A stretch of 64,000 nucleotides of DNA from Demequina globuliformis (lineage in GTDB: Bacteria; Actinomycetota; Actinomycetes; Actinomycetales; Demequinaceae), in contig NZ_BBRG01000001.1 in the NCBI RefSeq assembly GCF_000975155.1, positions 541,999 through 605,998 on the forward strand, read 5' to 3'. A model generated the notes under the pieces. The model was given only the letters and a program-made list of their open reading frames with translations. It had not been told where the DNA came from and ran no database searches. Of the stretch, positions 35,756 to 45,399 are shown piece after piece. The first letter of the stretch is position 1. Each line of letters opens with the position of its first letter. The position numbers were made by a program, and so were the translations under genes.

Positions 35756-36670
35756 TCAGGTGTCACTGACATCGTCGGCCTCAGCCGGCATCGGCCCTGA
35801 AACCTCCCCCAGCCACCGCTGAACCATCGAGCGCGCAATGGAGCCCACCGGAGGGGCGACGATCTCGCCACTAGCCGTCAGGTGCTCGAACTCGGCGCGC
35901 GAGACCCAGCGGGCATCCGTGATCTCGATCCCGTCGGGACGCAGGACTTGCCCCGTCGCTCGTGCCCGGAAGCCGGTCATGAGGGAGCCGGGGAACGGCC
36001 ACGGCTGCGAGCCCAGGTAGGACACGTCGGTCACCTCAATGCCTACTTCCTCTCGCACCTCGCGATGCACCGCGTGCTCAAGGCTTTCCCCCGGCTCCAC
36101 GAATCCGGCGAGCACGCTGTAGCGCCGCTCAGACCAGTGAGCGGCATGCGCGAGCAGCAACCGGTCCGACTCATCTGTCACGGCCACGATCATCGCGGGG
36201 TCAGTGCGCGGGTAGAGGTCGCGTTCACAGGACGGGCAGCGCCGCACCCATCCCGCCTGTGCGGAGGAGGTTTCCGTGCCGCACCGCGGGCAGTAGGCGT
36301 GGGTCAGGTGCCAAGACACGATCGCGACAGCCGTGAGCGCGAGTTCCGCTTCGAGGTCACCCTCAGGAAGGGCCGATGCCAGGATCAGGAACTCTCGCAA
36401 CGGCGCCCAACGCGCGCGTTCGGGAAGAGCGTTCTCGGGGTCCGTGGGGACACGGACGGTGAGGTTCCTCCCCCTGGCCTGGCCAAGAAAAGCCTCGACC
36501 GCCCCACCAGGCTGCTCGCCGGGACCGGCAAGAGCAAGCCCAGAGTCCGCCACCGCGACACGGCCGTCGTGCACCAGGACGGCGTAGCAGCGGTCCAGGT
36601 GGACGCTGTCACGAAGGTGGGAGGCCCGGTCGACGAGGCCGGGCGCGGAAAAGTCGCTGGCGTGGCTCAC
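35756..36670 (-). CDS. nudC: NAD(H) pyrophosphatase / NAD-cap RNA hydrolase
   Basis: A 304-residue NudC. The zinc ribbon is Cys127-x2-Cys130 and Cys145-x2-Cys148 (YCPRCGTE, RRCPSCERDLYPRTDPAMI). The Nudix box GFVEPGESLEHAVHREVREEVG lies at about 184-205 in segments GFVEPGE and REVREEVG, and the NADH-specific SQPWPFP follows. It hydrolyses NADH to NMNH and AMP and removes NAD caps from RNA 5' ends. GTG at 36670 is 6 bases after TAGCGT (36677-36682, minus), a leaderless promoter back-to-back with the phosphotransferase promoter. Confidence 0.96.
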   Translation of the reverse strand: MSHASDFSAPGLVDRASHLRDSVHLDRCYAVLVHDGRVAVADSGLALAGPGEQPGGAVEAFLGQARGRNLTVRVPTDPENALPERARWAPLREFLILASALPEGDLEAELALTAVAIVSWHLTHAYCPRCGTETSSAQAGWVRRCPSCERDLYPRTDPAMIVAVTDESDRLLLAHAAHWSERRYSVLAGFVEPGESLEHAVHREVREEVGIEVTDVSYLGSQPWPFPGSLMTGFRARATGQVLRPDGIEITDARWVSRAEFEHLTASGEIVAPPVGSIARSMVQRWLGEVSGPMPAEADDVSDT

Positions 36671-36738
36671 CCGCCCACGCTACGGCACCGGCGGCGTGGA
36701 ACGTGGCGCACGCAGGGATTTGGCTCTACGGTGAGCAG

Positions 36739-37671
36739 GTGCCTCGTTCTCCGCTTGCGCTCGCAGCGCTCGCCTCAGTCGCCGTTCCCGGCCTTGACGT
36801 CTACGACGTGCTGCGAAGCCCCCACTCCGACGCAGATTTTGACGTGGTCGTGGTGAAGGACGCGACGGGCAAGCGCTGGGTGGTCCGCGCACCGCGCCGT
36901 GCAGCGGCCGGCGCCGCTCTCGAGGCAGAACAGGGCCTGCTGACGGCACTGGGCCGCGCGCACGATACGGAACTGGTGTCCTTCGACGTGCCGCGCCCCA
37001 AGGGCGCCGCGTCGATGGCAGGCGACGAGGGCCGCGCGATTGTGTACTCCGAGGTCCCAGGCGCGCCGCTCGTGCTTGCGCGCCTGGAGTCGGGCCCTGG
37101 ACTCGCAGCGAGCCTGGGCCGCGCGATCGCAGAGATCCATGAACTGCCGCCCGCGCTCGTCGAGGACGAGGGCCTGCCGACCTACGACGCGGAGCAGTAC
37201 CGCCAGCGCCGGCTCGCCGAGCTCGACGCCGGCATCCAGACCGGCAAGATTCCTCCGCGCTTGGCGGACCGTTGGGAACGCCAGCTTGAGAACGTGTCGT
37301 GGTGGCGCTTTGAACCCACTGTCGTCCACGGCGACCTCGGGGAGCACCAAATCGTCGTGGCCGGCGACTCGGTGCGCGGGATCGTTGACTGGATGGACGC
37401 CCGCGTGGCCGACCCCGCTGACGACCTGTCCTGGCTGGTCGCGTCCGCTCCCGAAGACATCGTCGACTCCGTCATGGAGGCCTACCGGCTCCGCCGGCGC
37501 GAGTCTCCCGACTCTCACCTGTTAGACCGGGCTCGCCTGGCGTCCGAGCTCGCCTTGTTGCGGTGGCTCATGTACGGCGTGCGCACCGACAATGCCGACG
37601 TGGTCGAAGACGGAGTCGGAATGCTGGCCGACCTCGAGACCATGCTGTTCGACGAAGGCGACGACTCCTAG
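36739..37671 (+). CDS. APH-fold phosphotransferase (macrolide 2'-phosphotransferase-like)
   Basis: A 310-residue kinase-like protein. The Brenner-type catalytic loop is VVHGDLGEHQIVV (His-Gly-Asp with a downstream residue in place of Asn) and the metal motif is GIVDWMDARVADPADDL. The N-lobe has RWVVRAPRR, with Arg where kinases usually have Lys. The nearest known class is macrolide phosphotransferases, but proteins at this conserved place next to nudC and adnAB are chromosomal in ordinary actinobacteria, so resistance is not implied. GTG at 36739 is chosen because TACGGT (36727-36732) is 6 bases upstream; the frame extends to 36703. Its stop shares CTAG with adnB. Confidence 0.85.
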   Translation: MPRSPLALAALASVAVPGLDVYDVLRSPHSDADFDVVVVKDATGKRWVVRAPRRAAAGAALEAEQGLLTALGRAHDTELVSFDVPRPKGAASMAGDEGRAIVYSEVPGAPLVLARLESGPGLAASLGRAIAEIHELPPALVEDEGLPTYDAEQYRQRRLAELDAGIQTGKIPPRLADRWERQLENVSWWRFEPTVVHGDLGEHQIVVAGDSVRGIVDWMDARVADPADDLSWLVASAPEDIVDSVMEAYRLRRRESPDSHLLDRARLASELALLRWLMYGVRTDNADVVEDGVGMLADLETMLFDEGDDS

Positions 37672-40600
37672 GCTTCCCCGTCCGCCGTGATGAGCGCAAT
37701 GATTTGCGCACGGGTGAGCAGGTCCCGCGGCCACACCGTCGTGTCAGACGCAGCGTAGTAAAACGCCGCATCAACCTCGTCGATGTCGAGCCCCTTCCAC
37801 TCTGCCCAGGCAAGGCGGTAGACGGCGAGTTGCACCTCCCGCGCGGCCCGCTCGGCATCGTCGCGCGGTGGGCGACCTGACTTCCAGTCCACCACGGTCA
37901 CGCGCTCCAGGCCGGCCCCCGGGGGGAACACGGCGTCGATCCGGGACCGGATGGTCACTCCCGCGACGGGGAGTTCCACGCGCACCTCAATGTCGGAGGG
38001 GGTGCGTGCGGCCCATTCAGATTTCGCGAAGTTCGCTGTGAGCTCGTCGACGGGCCCGCTCGTCGACGTCCCGTCGACTGCGTCGAGTTCGTCGACGCTC
38101 AGCAGCGCCGTGTGGCCGTATTGCGCCTCGATCCATGCGTGGAGCGCATTGCCGATCTCGGCTGCAACCGTGGGCTCTTGCGGCAACGGGCGCCGCAACT
38201 GATCGGCGAAGGCGTCACGGTCGCGGGTGAGAGACACGAGCGCAGACGTCGTGAGGTGGCCGGGCATGGGCACGGTCGGCCCCGAGCCTCGGTGTGCGTC
38301 CCGCTCCGCGAGCATCGCCGCGAGGTCGCGCGCCAATGGCAGTGCTGGGTCCCACTCGTCCTGCTCGGCCCCTGGTGTGGCCATCGCGTCGCTCACCTCG
38401 CGAGCAAGCGCCCGGCGAGAGGCCTGCTCATCGGTCACTGGCGGAGGCCACGGGGCCGAGGCCGGTGGTACGTGCGGCTTCTCCGCGTCCGGGCCCGGCT
38501 CCGGCGCCCAGCCATCGCGCGTGACGTATCCCCCGTCAAGCAGTTCCTGCAGGAGCAACGAGGGTGCGCTCGGCGAGGTCGACGTCGACCACCACGACCC
38601 CGACAGCAGGACGTGCGAGCGTGCACGCGTGAGCGCGACGTAGAAGAGGCGGCGCTCCTCATCGAGACGGTGGATTCCACAGTCGGCCTTGAACGCTGAA
38701 ATCGACGCCCCAAGTGTCGCCCTGTCCGCGACGTCGCCGCGGTCCCACAGCGGGAGGTCGTCACGGTCCAGCCGCAACTCGAACGGGAGATTCCCAGTGC
38801 CGCTCATCCACGCGCTGTCTGCCACGGACACGTGGACGGAGCCGTCTTCCGCTTCGGCGTAGGTGGGAACAGCGCCGGACGGGAACTGGCTCTTGGCGCC
38901 CCGGCCGGTCCCGTGCGTAAGCCCCGGCACCGCGACGACGTCCCACTCGAGCCCCTTCGCACTATGCGCCGTAAGAATCTGCACAGCATCTGGCTCGGGT
39001 TCCTTGACCGGCGCGGTCAACCCCGACTCTTCTCGCCGCGCGGCGTCGAGCCACGCAAGGAACGCGCCGAGCGTGGCGTGTTCGGCGCCCGAGGCGAAAC
39101 CGCGTGCGGCGTCCAAAAAGGCGTCGACGTTGCGGACCGCGCGCCCACCCGGCCGGGAGACCTCTGCCTCGATGTCGAGCCCCCACGCGCGCTCTGCGAA
39201 GACGATCAGCTCGGTGAGGGACAGGTAGGTGTGTTCGCGGATGGCACGCACGACCGACTGCAAGCTGCGCAGCCGTTCAAGCGCAGTCATCGAGAGCGAG
39301 CGACCCTCCGCGGAGACCCAGTGCGGGTCGGGCAGGTCATCGAGCGCATCGACGATCGTGGGCGCGTACTCGTCGTCGCGCGTGCGACGATCCCGGTCGC
39401 GATCAGCCCAGTCCTTGAGCGCGATCAGGTCACGCGGGCCGAGCGCGAGCCGTTCGCCCGCCAAGAGACGCATGAGCGAGTCACCCCGCGAGGGGTCGTG
39501 CACCACGTGCAGAAGCGCCATCAGCTCGGCGACCTCAGGCGTATCAATGAGCCCGCCAAGGCCCACGACCTCGTAGTCGAGGCCCGCTCGCGTCAGCGCG
39601 GCGACCATGGCGGGAAACTGCGCGCGCCGACGGCACAGTACCGCTGCCGTCACGGGGGCGGTGGCGGTGCGCGTGGAGCCCAAGTCCGCACGCCGTTGAA
39701 TGATGAACTGCGCGACGGCGTCAGCCTCGTCGTCGAGGTCAGCCGCCATGTGCGCCACGACACCCGGGTGAGGGCGCTGCGGTTCAGCCACGTCCAGGTA
39801 TTGGCCCTTGGAGCGCAGCGGTTCTACCGTCACCTGGGGGTTGACGGGCAGCGTCGCCGCCACCGCGTTCGCCACGTCGAGGACCGACGCTTCGTTGCGC
39901 CATGACACCGACAGGGTCCTGTTCACGACCGCGCCCGGGCCACCGAACTGGGTGACGAATGAGGACAGCGCGCTCGCGGAGGCTCCCCGGAAGCCGTAGA
40001 TGGCCTGGTTCGGGTCACCCACCGCCATCACGGGGTGGTGCTCACCGAACATGCGCGCGAACAAGGTCAGCTGTGCGGGAGACGTGTCTTGGAACTCGTC
40101 GAGGAGAACCACGCGGTACCGGCTGCGTTCAATGGCTTGGACCGCAGGCAGTTCCGCAAGCTCGACGCCGTACGCCACTTGATCGGAGAAGTTGAGGTAG
40201 GCGCCATCACGCATGCGCCGTTGGAACTCCTCCACCATGGGGACCAGGTCCAGCAGCGAACGTACGGCCTTGAGGCTCGAGGCCTCCGGCGTGGGGTTGC
40301 CGTTGCGATTCACTAAGGCGGTGCCTGAGGGCGCGGGAAGGCTCTCCAGGGTCTCCCACAACGAGGTTGCCCAGCGGCGCACCCGGTCGGGAGTGACGAG
40401 GTGCTCGCGCATCTGCCCACTGAGCGAGACCAGAGCCTGCGTCAACGTACTCTGCGCCACGCTCGTGGCCACGGGACCCGTCCACGTGCTGACGATCTGG
40501 TCGGCCAATTGCCACAGCGCGGCGTTGGTCACCGTGGCGGACTCAGGATCGACGCCCAGCCGCAGGCCGTGTTCGGCAACCAGCGCGGCCGAGTAGCCGT

Positions 40601-40958
40601 TGTAGGTCGCCACAGAGACGGGCGGTCGAGCCGGATCCTCACCAAAGGCCGCCGCGATCCGGTCCTGCGAACGCTCGGCGATCTCTGCGGCCGCCTTGCG
40701 AGTAAACGTCAGGCACAGGATCTCGTCGGGGCTGATGGGCCGCCCAAACAGCTCTTCGCCATGGTCAAGCAGGTAGACCATGCGCATCGACAGCGTCTCG
40801 GTCTTGCCCGAGCCGGCGCCCGCCACCACCAAGGTTGGCGACAGGTCCGCGCCAATGATCGCTGCTTGCTCCGGCGTTGGCGTGGTGTGCGGGTCAATGA
40901 GCGTCGTCAGCTCCGCCACGCTGCGGGCCTGGCCGGCGACCGTTGAGTCCTCGTTCAT
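37668..40958 (-). CDS. adnB: AdnB-type helicase-nuclease subunit
   Basis: A 1096-residue UvrD-like helicase with a RecB-family nuclease domain, one half of the AdnAB complex that unwinds and resects DNA double-strand breaks in mycobacteria and relatives. Walker A VAGAGSGKTETLS is near residue 46, motif II LLDEFQDTSPAQL, GDPNQAIYGFRGA, TAHSAKGLEWDVV and FYVALTRARSHV. The nuclease core near the C-terminus has VVDWKSGRPP then REVQLAVYRLAWAEW. The ATG at 40958 overlaps the adnA stop (ATGA). There is an N-terminal helicase and a C-terminal nuclease, as in M. tuberculosis Rv3201c. Convergent stop sharing with the phosphotransferase marks the end of the operon. Confidence 0.93.
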   Translation of the reverse strand: MNEDSTVAGQARSVAELTTLIDPHTTPTPEQAAIIGADLSPTLVVAGAGSGKTETLSMRMVYLLDHGEELFGRPISPDEILCLTFTRKAAAEIAERSQDRIAAAFGEDPARPPVSVATYNGYSAALVAEHGLRLGVDPESATVTNAALWQLADQIVSTWTGPVATSVAQSTLTQALVSLSGQMREHLVTPDRVRRWATSLWETLESLPAPSGTALVNRNGNPTPEASSLKAVRSLLDLVPMVEEFQRRMRDGAYLNFSDQVAYGVELAELPAVQAIERSRYRVVLLDEFQDTSPAQLTLFARMFGEHHPVMAVGDPNQAIYGFRGASASALSSFVTQFGGPGAVVNRTLSVSWRNEASVLDVANAVAATLPVNPQVTVEPLRSKGQYLDVAEPQRPHPGVVAHMAADLDDEADAVAQFIIQRRADLGSTRTATAPVTAAVLCRRRAQFPAMVAALTRAGLDYEVVGLGGLIDTPEVAELMALLHVVHDPSRGDSLMRLLAGERLALGPRDLIALKDWADRDRDRRTRDDEYAPTIVDALDDLPDPHWVSAEGRSLSMTALERLRSLQSVVRAIREHTYLSLTELIVFAERAWGLDIEAEVSRPGGRAVRNVDAFLDAARGFASGAEHATLGAFLAWLDAARREESGLTAPVKEPEPDAVQILTAHSAKGLEWDVVAVPGLTHGTGRGAKSQFPSGAVPTYAEAEDGSVHVSVADSAWMSGTGNLPFELRLDRDDLPLWDRGDVADRATLGASISAFKADCGIHRLDEERRLFYVALTRARSHVLLSGSWWSTSTSPSAPSLLLQELLDGGYVTRDGWAPEPGPDAEKPHVPPASAPWPPPVTDEQASRRALAREVSDAMATPGAEQDEWDPALPLARDLAAMLAERDAHRGSGPTVPMPGHLTTSALVSLTRDRDAFADQLRRPLPQEPTVAAEIGNALHAWIEAQYGHTALLSVDELDAVDGTSTSGPVDELTANFAKSEWAARTPSDIEVRVELPVAGVTIRSRIDAVFPPGAGLERVTVVDWKSGRPPRDDAERAAREVQLAVYRLAWAEWKGLDIDEVDAAFYYAASDTTVWPRDLLTRAQIIALITADGEA

Positions 40959-43900
40959 CCCTCGCTCACCTGCTTGCCTTCGGGTTGCACAGGGCACACG
41001 TGGCGGACCGGGCACATCCCACACATGTCATTTTCTGTCGCCGTAAAGGTCGGGGCCGTCATGGTCCCCACCACGTCGTCGAGGCGGTGATGCTGCTCTT
41101 CAACGTCGATGGGGTCCTGGCGAACGACCTTGGGCTTCACCGTGTCGCCGCCAAGGAACGCGAGTGCGGCGCCCTCCACCTTCTCAACACCAGCAAAAGC
41201 CCCGTGCGCGGCCGCGAGCTGGTACATCGATAGTTGTGCGTGCGTCTCGACGTCGCCCACGTAACTCGCGCTACCGGTCTTGAGGTCGACAATCAGCGCG
41301 TGCCCATCGTCGTCGACCTCAATGCGGTCAGCGCTCCCGGACAGCAGGGCGCGGCCAATGGCCACGGAGAACCCCTTTTCCACGCTGATGGCCTCCGCCG
41401 GGTGCGTCGCGATGTACGTGGCAAGACGGTTGATCATGGCGTCCGCCCGCTGACGCAGGGCGCGATCAGGCAGCGTCTGCGTGCCCGCAATCTGCGGCCA
41501 CCGCTCATCCAGCGCGGCCATGAGTTCGTCCCGTGTCCCGCGCGGGTGCTCGGCAGCGATCTCGTGCAGGAGCGAGCCCAACTGCTGCTTTGTGGAGCTT
41601 TGAGTGGTGCCACCGGCGGTCTCAAGCGCCCACCGAAGTGAGCATCGCTCCACGCCCTCCACCTTGGACGGCGACACCCGGACAGTGGAGTCCTCGGGGT
41701 AGAACCCCTCTGCGCTGGACGGTTCCGGCACGCCATGCCACTGATGCGGCGCCGCCCCCGGCACTCCACGACGCGCCAGGCGCGCGAGGGCAAGCGCGTA
41801 GCCCTCGCGCTCGGAGCCGTCGGCAACCGCGCCACGAGCGCGCAGCGTCGCTACCGCATGCCGGAGGTCCCCCACCTGGGGAACCGTGCCAGCCTCGACG
41901 CGCGCTACACCAGCCGCATGCTCCACCCAGTCCATGTAGCGAGACGGGCGGCTCTCAGCGTCCTGCACGCATGTCAGGATCAAGCGCTGGCGCGCCCGCG
42001 AGGCAGCGACTGCGAAGGCACGGGTCTCGTCGTCCACCACGCTGGTGCGCGCTGCTGCCGCGAGGACAGAGCGGCGCTCGGCCGTCAAAGGTTCGGGATC
42101 CGCGCGGTAACTCAGGATTTGCGCGAGGTGCTGTGCGCCCAGGACCGAGTCTCGCAGCCGTACGTTGGGCCACGAGCCCTCTTCGAGTCCGGCCACCACC
42201 ACCACGTCCCACTCGCGCCCTGCTGCGGATGCAGGGGTAACGAGCGCCACCGCGTCGACGCCCTGTGCCCTGGCGCCCAGGCTGTCGGCCGCGAAATCCT
42301 GCGACTCGAGGTGCTCAAGGAATGCACCCAGGGGCGCGTTCCCCATGCGCTCTTCGAAGTTCTGGGCCGCGCGTAGTAGCGCGATGACCGCGTCCAGATC
42401 AGCGTCATCCCTTGCAGATCCCGCGAGCGCTGCCGCTCGCCACGTCTCGGCGACGTCGAGCGCTGTCCACAGGGCCCAGATCACGCGTCGAGGTGCGGCG
42501 CCCTCGCCCAGCAGAGTGCGGGCAGCGTCGACGGCGGCGACGGCTCGGGTCCCGGCGCTCGCTTCGCGGCCGTCCAGGCTGGCCCACGTGGCCGTGCTCT
42601 CCATGGCCTCCACGAGGAGATCAGCGGAGGACCGCATCCCCCCGTGGGCGCGCTCCTCACGGACAAGGGCCCGGCGGAGCCTGCGGAGCCCGACCGGATC
42701 CAGACCCACGAGCCGCGAGCCCAAGACGCTCAGCGCGGTGTCCTCGGTCCAGGGCTCACCCGCCGCCACGCGCATCATCGTCACCAGGGGCGCCACGGCG
42801 CTGGCCTGGTGAAGTGCCACGGCCTCGCCCAGCGAGTCACAAGGAATGTCGGCGCCGAGCAGATCCGCCCGCAGTTCTCGCAGCTGCGTGTTCGAGCGCG
42901 CGATCACCGCCATCCGGGACCAGCGCACGGCGTCTCCCGATTCCGGGTGCCTGGCACGGCGGAGCGCGGCTGCGACAGCGCGCGACTGCGCGTACCGGTG
43001 GGGCGCGACCACGACCTCGACCGGGGCATCGACGCCTGCGTCGGCTCGGCGGCGAGCGGACCCCACACCCTGGGTGCCAATGTGGCTCACAATCGCGTCC
43101 ACCACGCCGCTCAGCTGCGGCGGCTGCCGGTGCGAACCCCCCAGGCGCATCAACTGTGCCCCAAAGGCTCGCGGACCCGCCTCCCGAGTCGCCTCAGCAA
43201 GCGCCGACGGCAGAGCTCCGCGGTAGCCCTGCACGGACTCGTCGGCGTTGCCCACCAGCATCAGTCGCGCGCCACCGCTGGCCATCGCATCAAGCAGCGC
43301 CACCACGGCGTCGGTCGCGTCTTGGTAGTCGTCAACGATCACGAGGTCCCACTCGGGACGGAGTCCACGTGCACTTGTCCAGGTGTCGAGGGCGACGGCG
43401 GCGTCGCGGGCGGCACTGGCGGGGTCGTACTTCACGCCCTGATCGCCCGGCAGGGTGCGGTAGATGAGGGTGCCTTGATACTCGCGCATGACGTGCGCCA
43501 CGGCGGCCCACTCAGGCCGGTCCGTCTGGGCGGCAAGGTCCGCGAGCCCTTCAGCTCCCAGCCCGGCCTCCGTCGCGCGCATGATCACGTCGCGTAGCTC
43601 TGATCGGAACCCGGGAAGGACGGTGGCCTCGGCCGGGACCACTGACGCCCAGTCGGGCCCTGGGACAGTACCGAGTCGGTGGCCTTCGAGCAGGTCACGC
43701 AGGACCGCGTCCTGCTCCGCGCCCGTGATGAGCGCGGGCTCAGGTTGACCGTCCGCGCGGGCAGCGGCGGACAAGATGGCGTGCCCCACGGAGGCTGCGG
43801 TCCGGACGACCGGCACACCGGTGGGGCGGCCCACGGCGGCGGACACCACGTCTCTTAACTGCGCGGCCGCTGCGCGCGTTGGCGCAAGCACCAGCAGGCG

Positions 43901-44092
43901 TTCGGGAGAGATACCGCTGTCCACAGCGCGTGCGGCCGCCGCCGCGACCGCCGTGGTCTTGCCCGCCCCTGCTGCTCCGACCACCACCACGTGGCCCGTT
44001 CCGCGAGCCGCGGCCTCGACAACGGCCTCTTGGTCCACATCGAGTGCAGGCAGCTCTGACCGGGCAGGTGGAGGCGTCAGTCGGACCGTCAT
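40955..44092 (-). CDS. adnA: AdnA-type helicase-nuclease subunit
   Basis: A 1045-residue partner of AdnB. It has a P-loop VVGAAGAGKTTAV near residue 38, and motif II reads IVDDYQDATDA, with Asp where active UvrD motors have Glu, which may weaken the ATPase. The C-terminal RecB-like nuclease has IVDLKTGSASYVG then HAQLSMYQLAAAHG. A Cys near residue 816 (ERCSLRWAL) with Cys1024, 1027 and 1033 (MCGMCPVRHVCP) forms the iron-sulfur clasp of AddB/AdnA-type nucleases. ATG at 44092; no clear leaderless -10. It is the first gene of the adnA-adnB operon, homologous to Rv3202c. Confidence 0.93.
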   Translation of the reverse strand: MTVRLTPPPARSELPALDVDQEAVVEAAARGTGHVVVVGAAGAGKTTAVAAAAARAVDSGISPERLLVLAPTRAAAAQLRDVVSAAVGRPTGVPVVRTAASVGHAILSAAARADGQPEPALITGAEQDAVLRDLLEGHRLGTVPGPDWASVVPAEATVLPGFRSELRDVIMRATEAGLGAEGLADLAAQTDRPEWAAVAHVMREYQGTLIYRTLPGDQGVKYDPASAARDAAVALDTWTSARGLRPEWDLVIVDDYQDATDAVVALLDAMASGGARLMLVGNADESVQGYRGALPSALAEATREAGPRAFGAQLMRLGGSHRQPPQLSGVVDAIVSHIGTQGVGSARRRADAGVDAPVEVVVAPHRYAQSRAVAAALRRARHPESGDAVRWSRMAVIARSNTQLRELRADLLGADIPCDSLGEAVALHQASAVAPLVTMMRVAAGEPWTEDTALSVLGSRLVGLDPVGLRRLRRALVREERAHGGMRSSADLLVEAMESTATWASLDGREASAGTRAVAAVDAARTLLGEGAAPRRVIWALWTALDVAETWRAAALAGSARDDADLDAVIALLRAAQNFEERMGNAPLGAFLEHLESQDFAADSLGARAQGVDAVALVTPASAAGREWDVVVVAGLEEGSWPNVRLRDSVLGAQHLAQILSYRADPEPLTAERRSVLAAAARTSVVDDETRAFAVAASRARQRLILTCVQDAESRPSRYMDWVEHAAGVARVEAGTVPQVGDLRHAVATLRARGAVADGSEREGYALALARLARRGVPGAAPHQWHGVPEPSSAEGFYPEDSTVRVSPSKVEGVERCSLRWALETAGGTTQSSTKQQLGSLLHEIAAEHPRGTRDELMAALDERWPQIAGTQTLPDRALRQRADAMINRLATYIATHPAEAISVEKGFSVAIGRALLSGSADRIEVDDDGHALIVDLKTGSASYVGDVETHAQLSMYQLAAAHGAFAGVEKVEGAALAFLGGDTVKPKVVRQDPIDVEEQHHRLDDVVGTMTAPTFTATENDMCGMCPVRHVCPVQPEGKQVSEG

Positions 44093-44133
44093 GCCCCTAC
44101 CCCATCACGCGCCAGTGACACGTCTAATACTCG

Positions 44134-45123
44134 CTACTCGTCGTCGCTACGGGTGGCCGTCGGCGAGGGCGACGCGCTGGGGTCGGGCAGCGGCTGGTCG
44201 GGGAACGGCCATGGGTTGGGCTCGCAGTCGTCTGAGAGTTCACGCTGGTCCGTCATCACGAGGGCACGACCGGAGGCACAGATGCCGTCCTCTTCTCCCA
44301 GGACGTGACCCACTCCGTGGTTCAGGAAGTAGTCCCGCGCTCCTTGCCGGTCGTCGCCGTACGCGTCCAAACCTGCTGCCCAGTCGTACGCACTGATCAT
44401 GATGAGGCCGCGATCGGCGCACGTGCCGTCCTCCACCGGGCTCGCAGCGGTCGCGGAACTCGACGGTGCTCCACTGGGTTCCGCGGAAGGCTCTGCCGAC
44501 CCGTCCTCGGACGGCTCGGCGCTGTCCTGCGCCGTCGCCGTGGGCTGCGCGCCGACGGAGGCGGGCGCGTGCGGAGTCGGGCACGTGGCTGCGGCCGTGT
44601 AGGGGGTCGCGAGCGCGACGCGAATGTCTGCCGCACCGGTGGTGGGGACGTACTCGTACCGCCCGCTCGCGCCCCACCCGCGGGGATCGTTGAGCGAGTC
44701 CAGCACAAAGGCAGCAACAGCGTCACCCTGCAGGGCAAGCCCGTTTTCCACGTCTACTCGTACGTAGCGCACGGCCTGTGCTGAACCGGTAGCTTCGGCA
44801 TCGGCCGTCACCGTGGTGTACACGCCATCACCTGCCTCCGGGACGACCAGCGACGTGATTCCCGCGTCACGATCGGCATCGTCGAGTTCACGATCGAGAG
44901 GCTCCAAGGGCGGCAAGGAGACGTCAACGGTGGACGTGGGCTCGGCGGTGGGAGTGGGTGTCACCGACGGCTCGGGCGCCGCAAGGTTGCCTCCTACCAG
45001 GCCGGTCCCCCAGCCCACCGCAATGCCGGCGACGAAGGCGCACCCGACGGTCAGCGCAATCGCCTTCAGGCTGGGCAGGTGGATTCCCCTGCCCGCGAAC
45101 AGGCCCTTCTCACGCTGGTTCAC
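44134..45123 (-). CDS. DUF3152 membrane-anchored zincin-like protein with an internal insertion
   Basis: A 329-residue protein. It has an N-terminal TM (IALTVGCAFVAGIAVGWGTG) and a Pro/Thr linker, then a DUF3152 domain. The zincin-like motif NHGVGHVLG (His269, His273) is preceded by a helix containing GARDYF, with paired Cys282 and Cys300. Residues ~184-231, between Cys181 and Cys235, are a Pro/Ser/Glu/Ala-rich insert (SAEPSEDGSAEPSAEPSG) not expected inside the domain. The motif lacks the Glu of HExxH (HGVGH), which is usual for the family. The tail is also Pro/Ser-rich. GTG at 45123 lies 6 bases after TATCGT (45130-45135, minus). Function is unknown; an envelope location is inferred. Confidence 0.85.
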   Translation of the reverse strand: MNQREKGLFAGRGIHLPSLKAIALTVGCAFVAGIAVGWGTGLVGGNLAAPEPSVTPTPTAEPTSTVDVSLPPLEPLDRELDDADRDAGITSLVVPEAGDGVYTTVTADAEATGSAQAVRYVRVDVENGLALQGDAVAAFVLDSLNDPRGWGASGRYEYVPTTGAADIRVALATPYTAAATCPTPHAPASVGAQPTATAQDSAEPSEDGSAEPSAEPSGAPSSSATAASPVEDGTCADRGLIMISAYDWAAGLDAYGDDRQGARDYFLNHGVGHVLGEEDGICASGRALVMTDQRELSDDCEPNPWPFPDQPLPDPSASPSPTATRSDDE

Positions 45124-45174
45124 GCCTCTACGATAGTCAGAACATCCCCATCATCAGCACCATCGGAGGCGGCA

Positions 45175-45393
45175 GTGGAGATTCGCATCGGCGTTCAGAA
45201 CGTGGCACGCGAGATTGTCATCGAAACGGACATGAGCGGCGACGAGGTGGCGAAGGCAGTGGCCGACGCCCTCGAGGGCGCCACTCTCGATCTATCTGAC
45301 GCCAAGGGGCGTCGCCTCGTGGTCCCCGCGGGGGCACTCGGCTATGTCGAGATCGGCGAGGAGAGCAAGCGCCGCGTCGGGTTCGGCGCGTAA
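45175..45393 (+). CDS. DUF3107 protein
   Basis: A 72-residue protein of the conserved actinobacterial DUF3107 family: MEIRIGVQNVAREIVIETDM, then a helix (DEVAKAVADAL) and strands (RRLVVPAGALGYVEIG). Very compact, probably a small alpha/beta or beta-grasp-like fold; function is unknown. The GTG at 45175 has GGAGG 6 bases upstream; the frame extends to 45079 but would overlap the divergent DUF3152 promoter. Confidence 0.9.
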   Translation: MEIRIGVQNVAREIVIETDMSGDEVAKAVADALEGATLDLSDAKGRRLVVPAGALGYVEIGEESKRRVGFGA

Positions 45394-45399
45394 CGCGCG

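Noticed and set aside
36703..36738. Upstream extension of the APH-like gene to 36703
   Set aside because: The -10 TACGGT (36727-36732) would then lie inside the coding region, and the added residues are not typical of the fold.
36739..37671. Macrolide or aminoglycoside resistance gene
   Set aside because: The fold matches phosphotransferases, but the gene sits in a conserved chromosomal block with nudC and adnAB and shows no sign of transfer.
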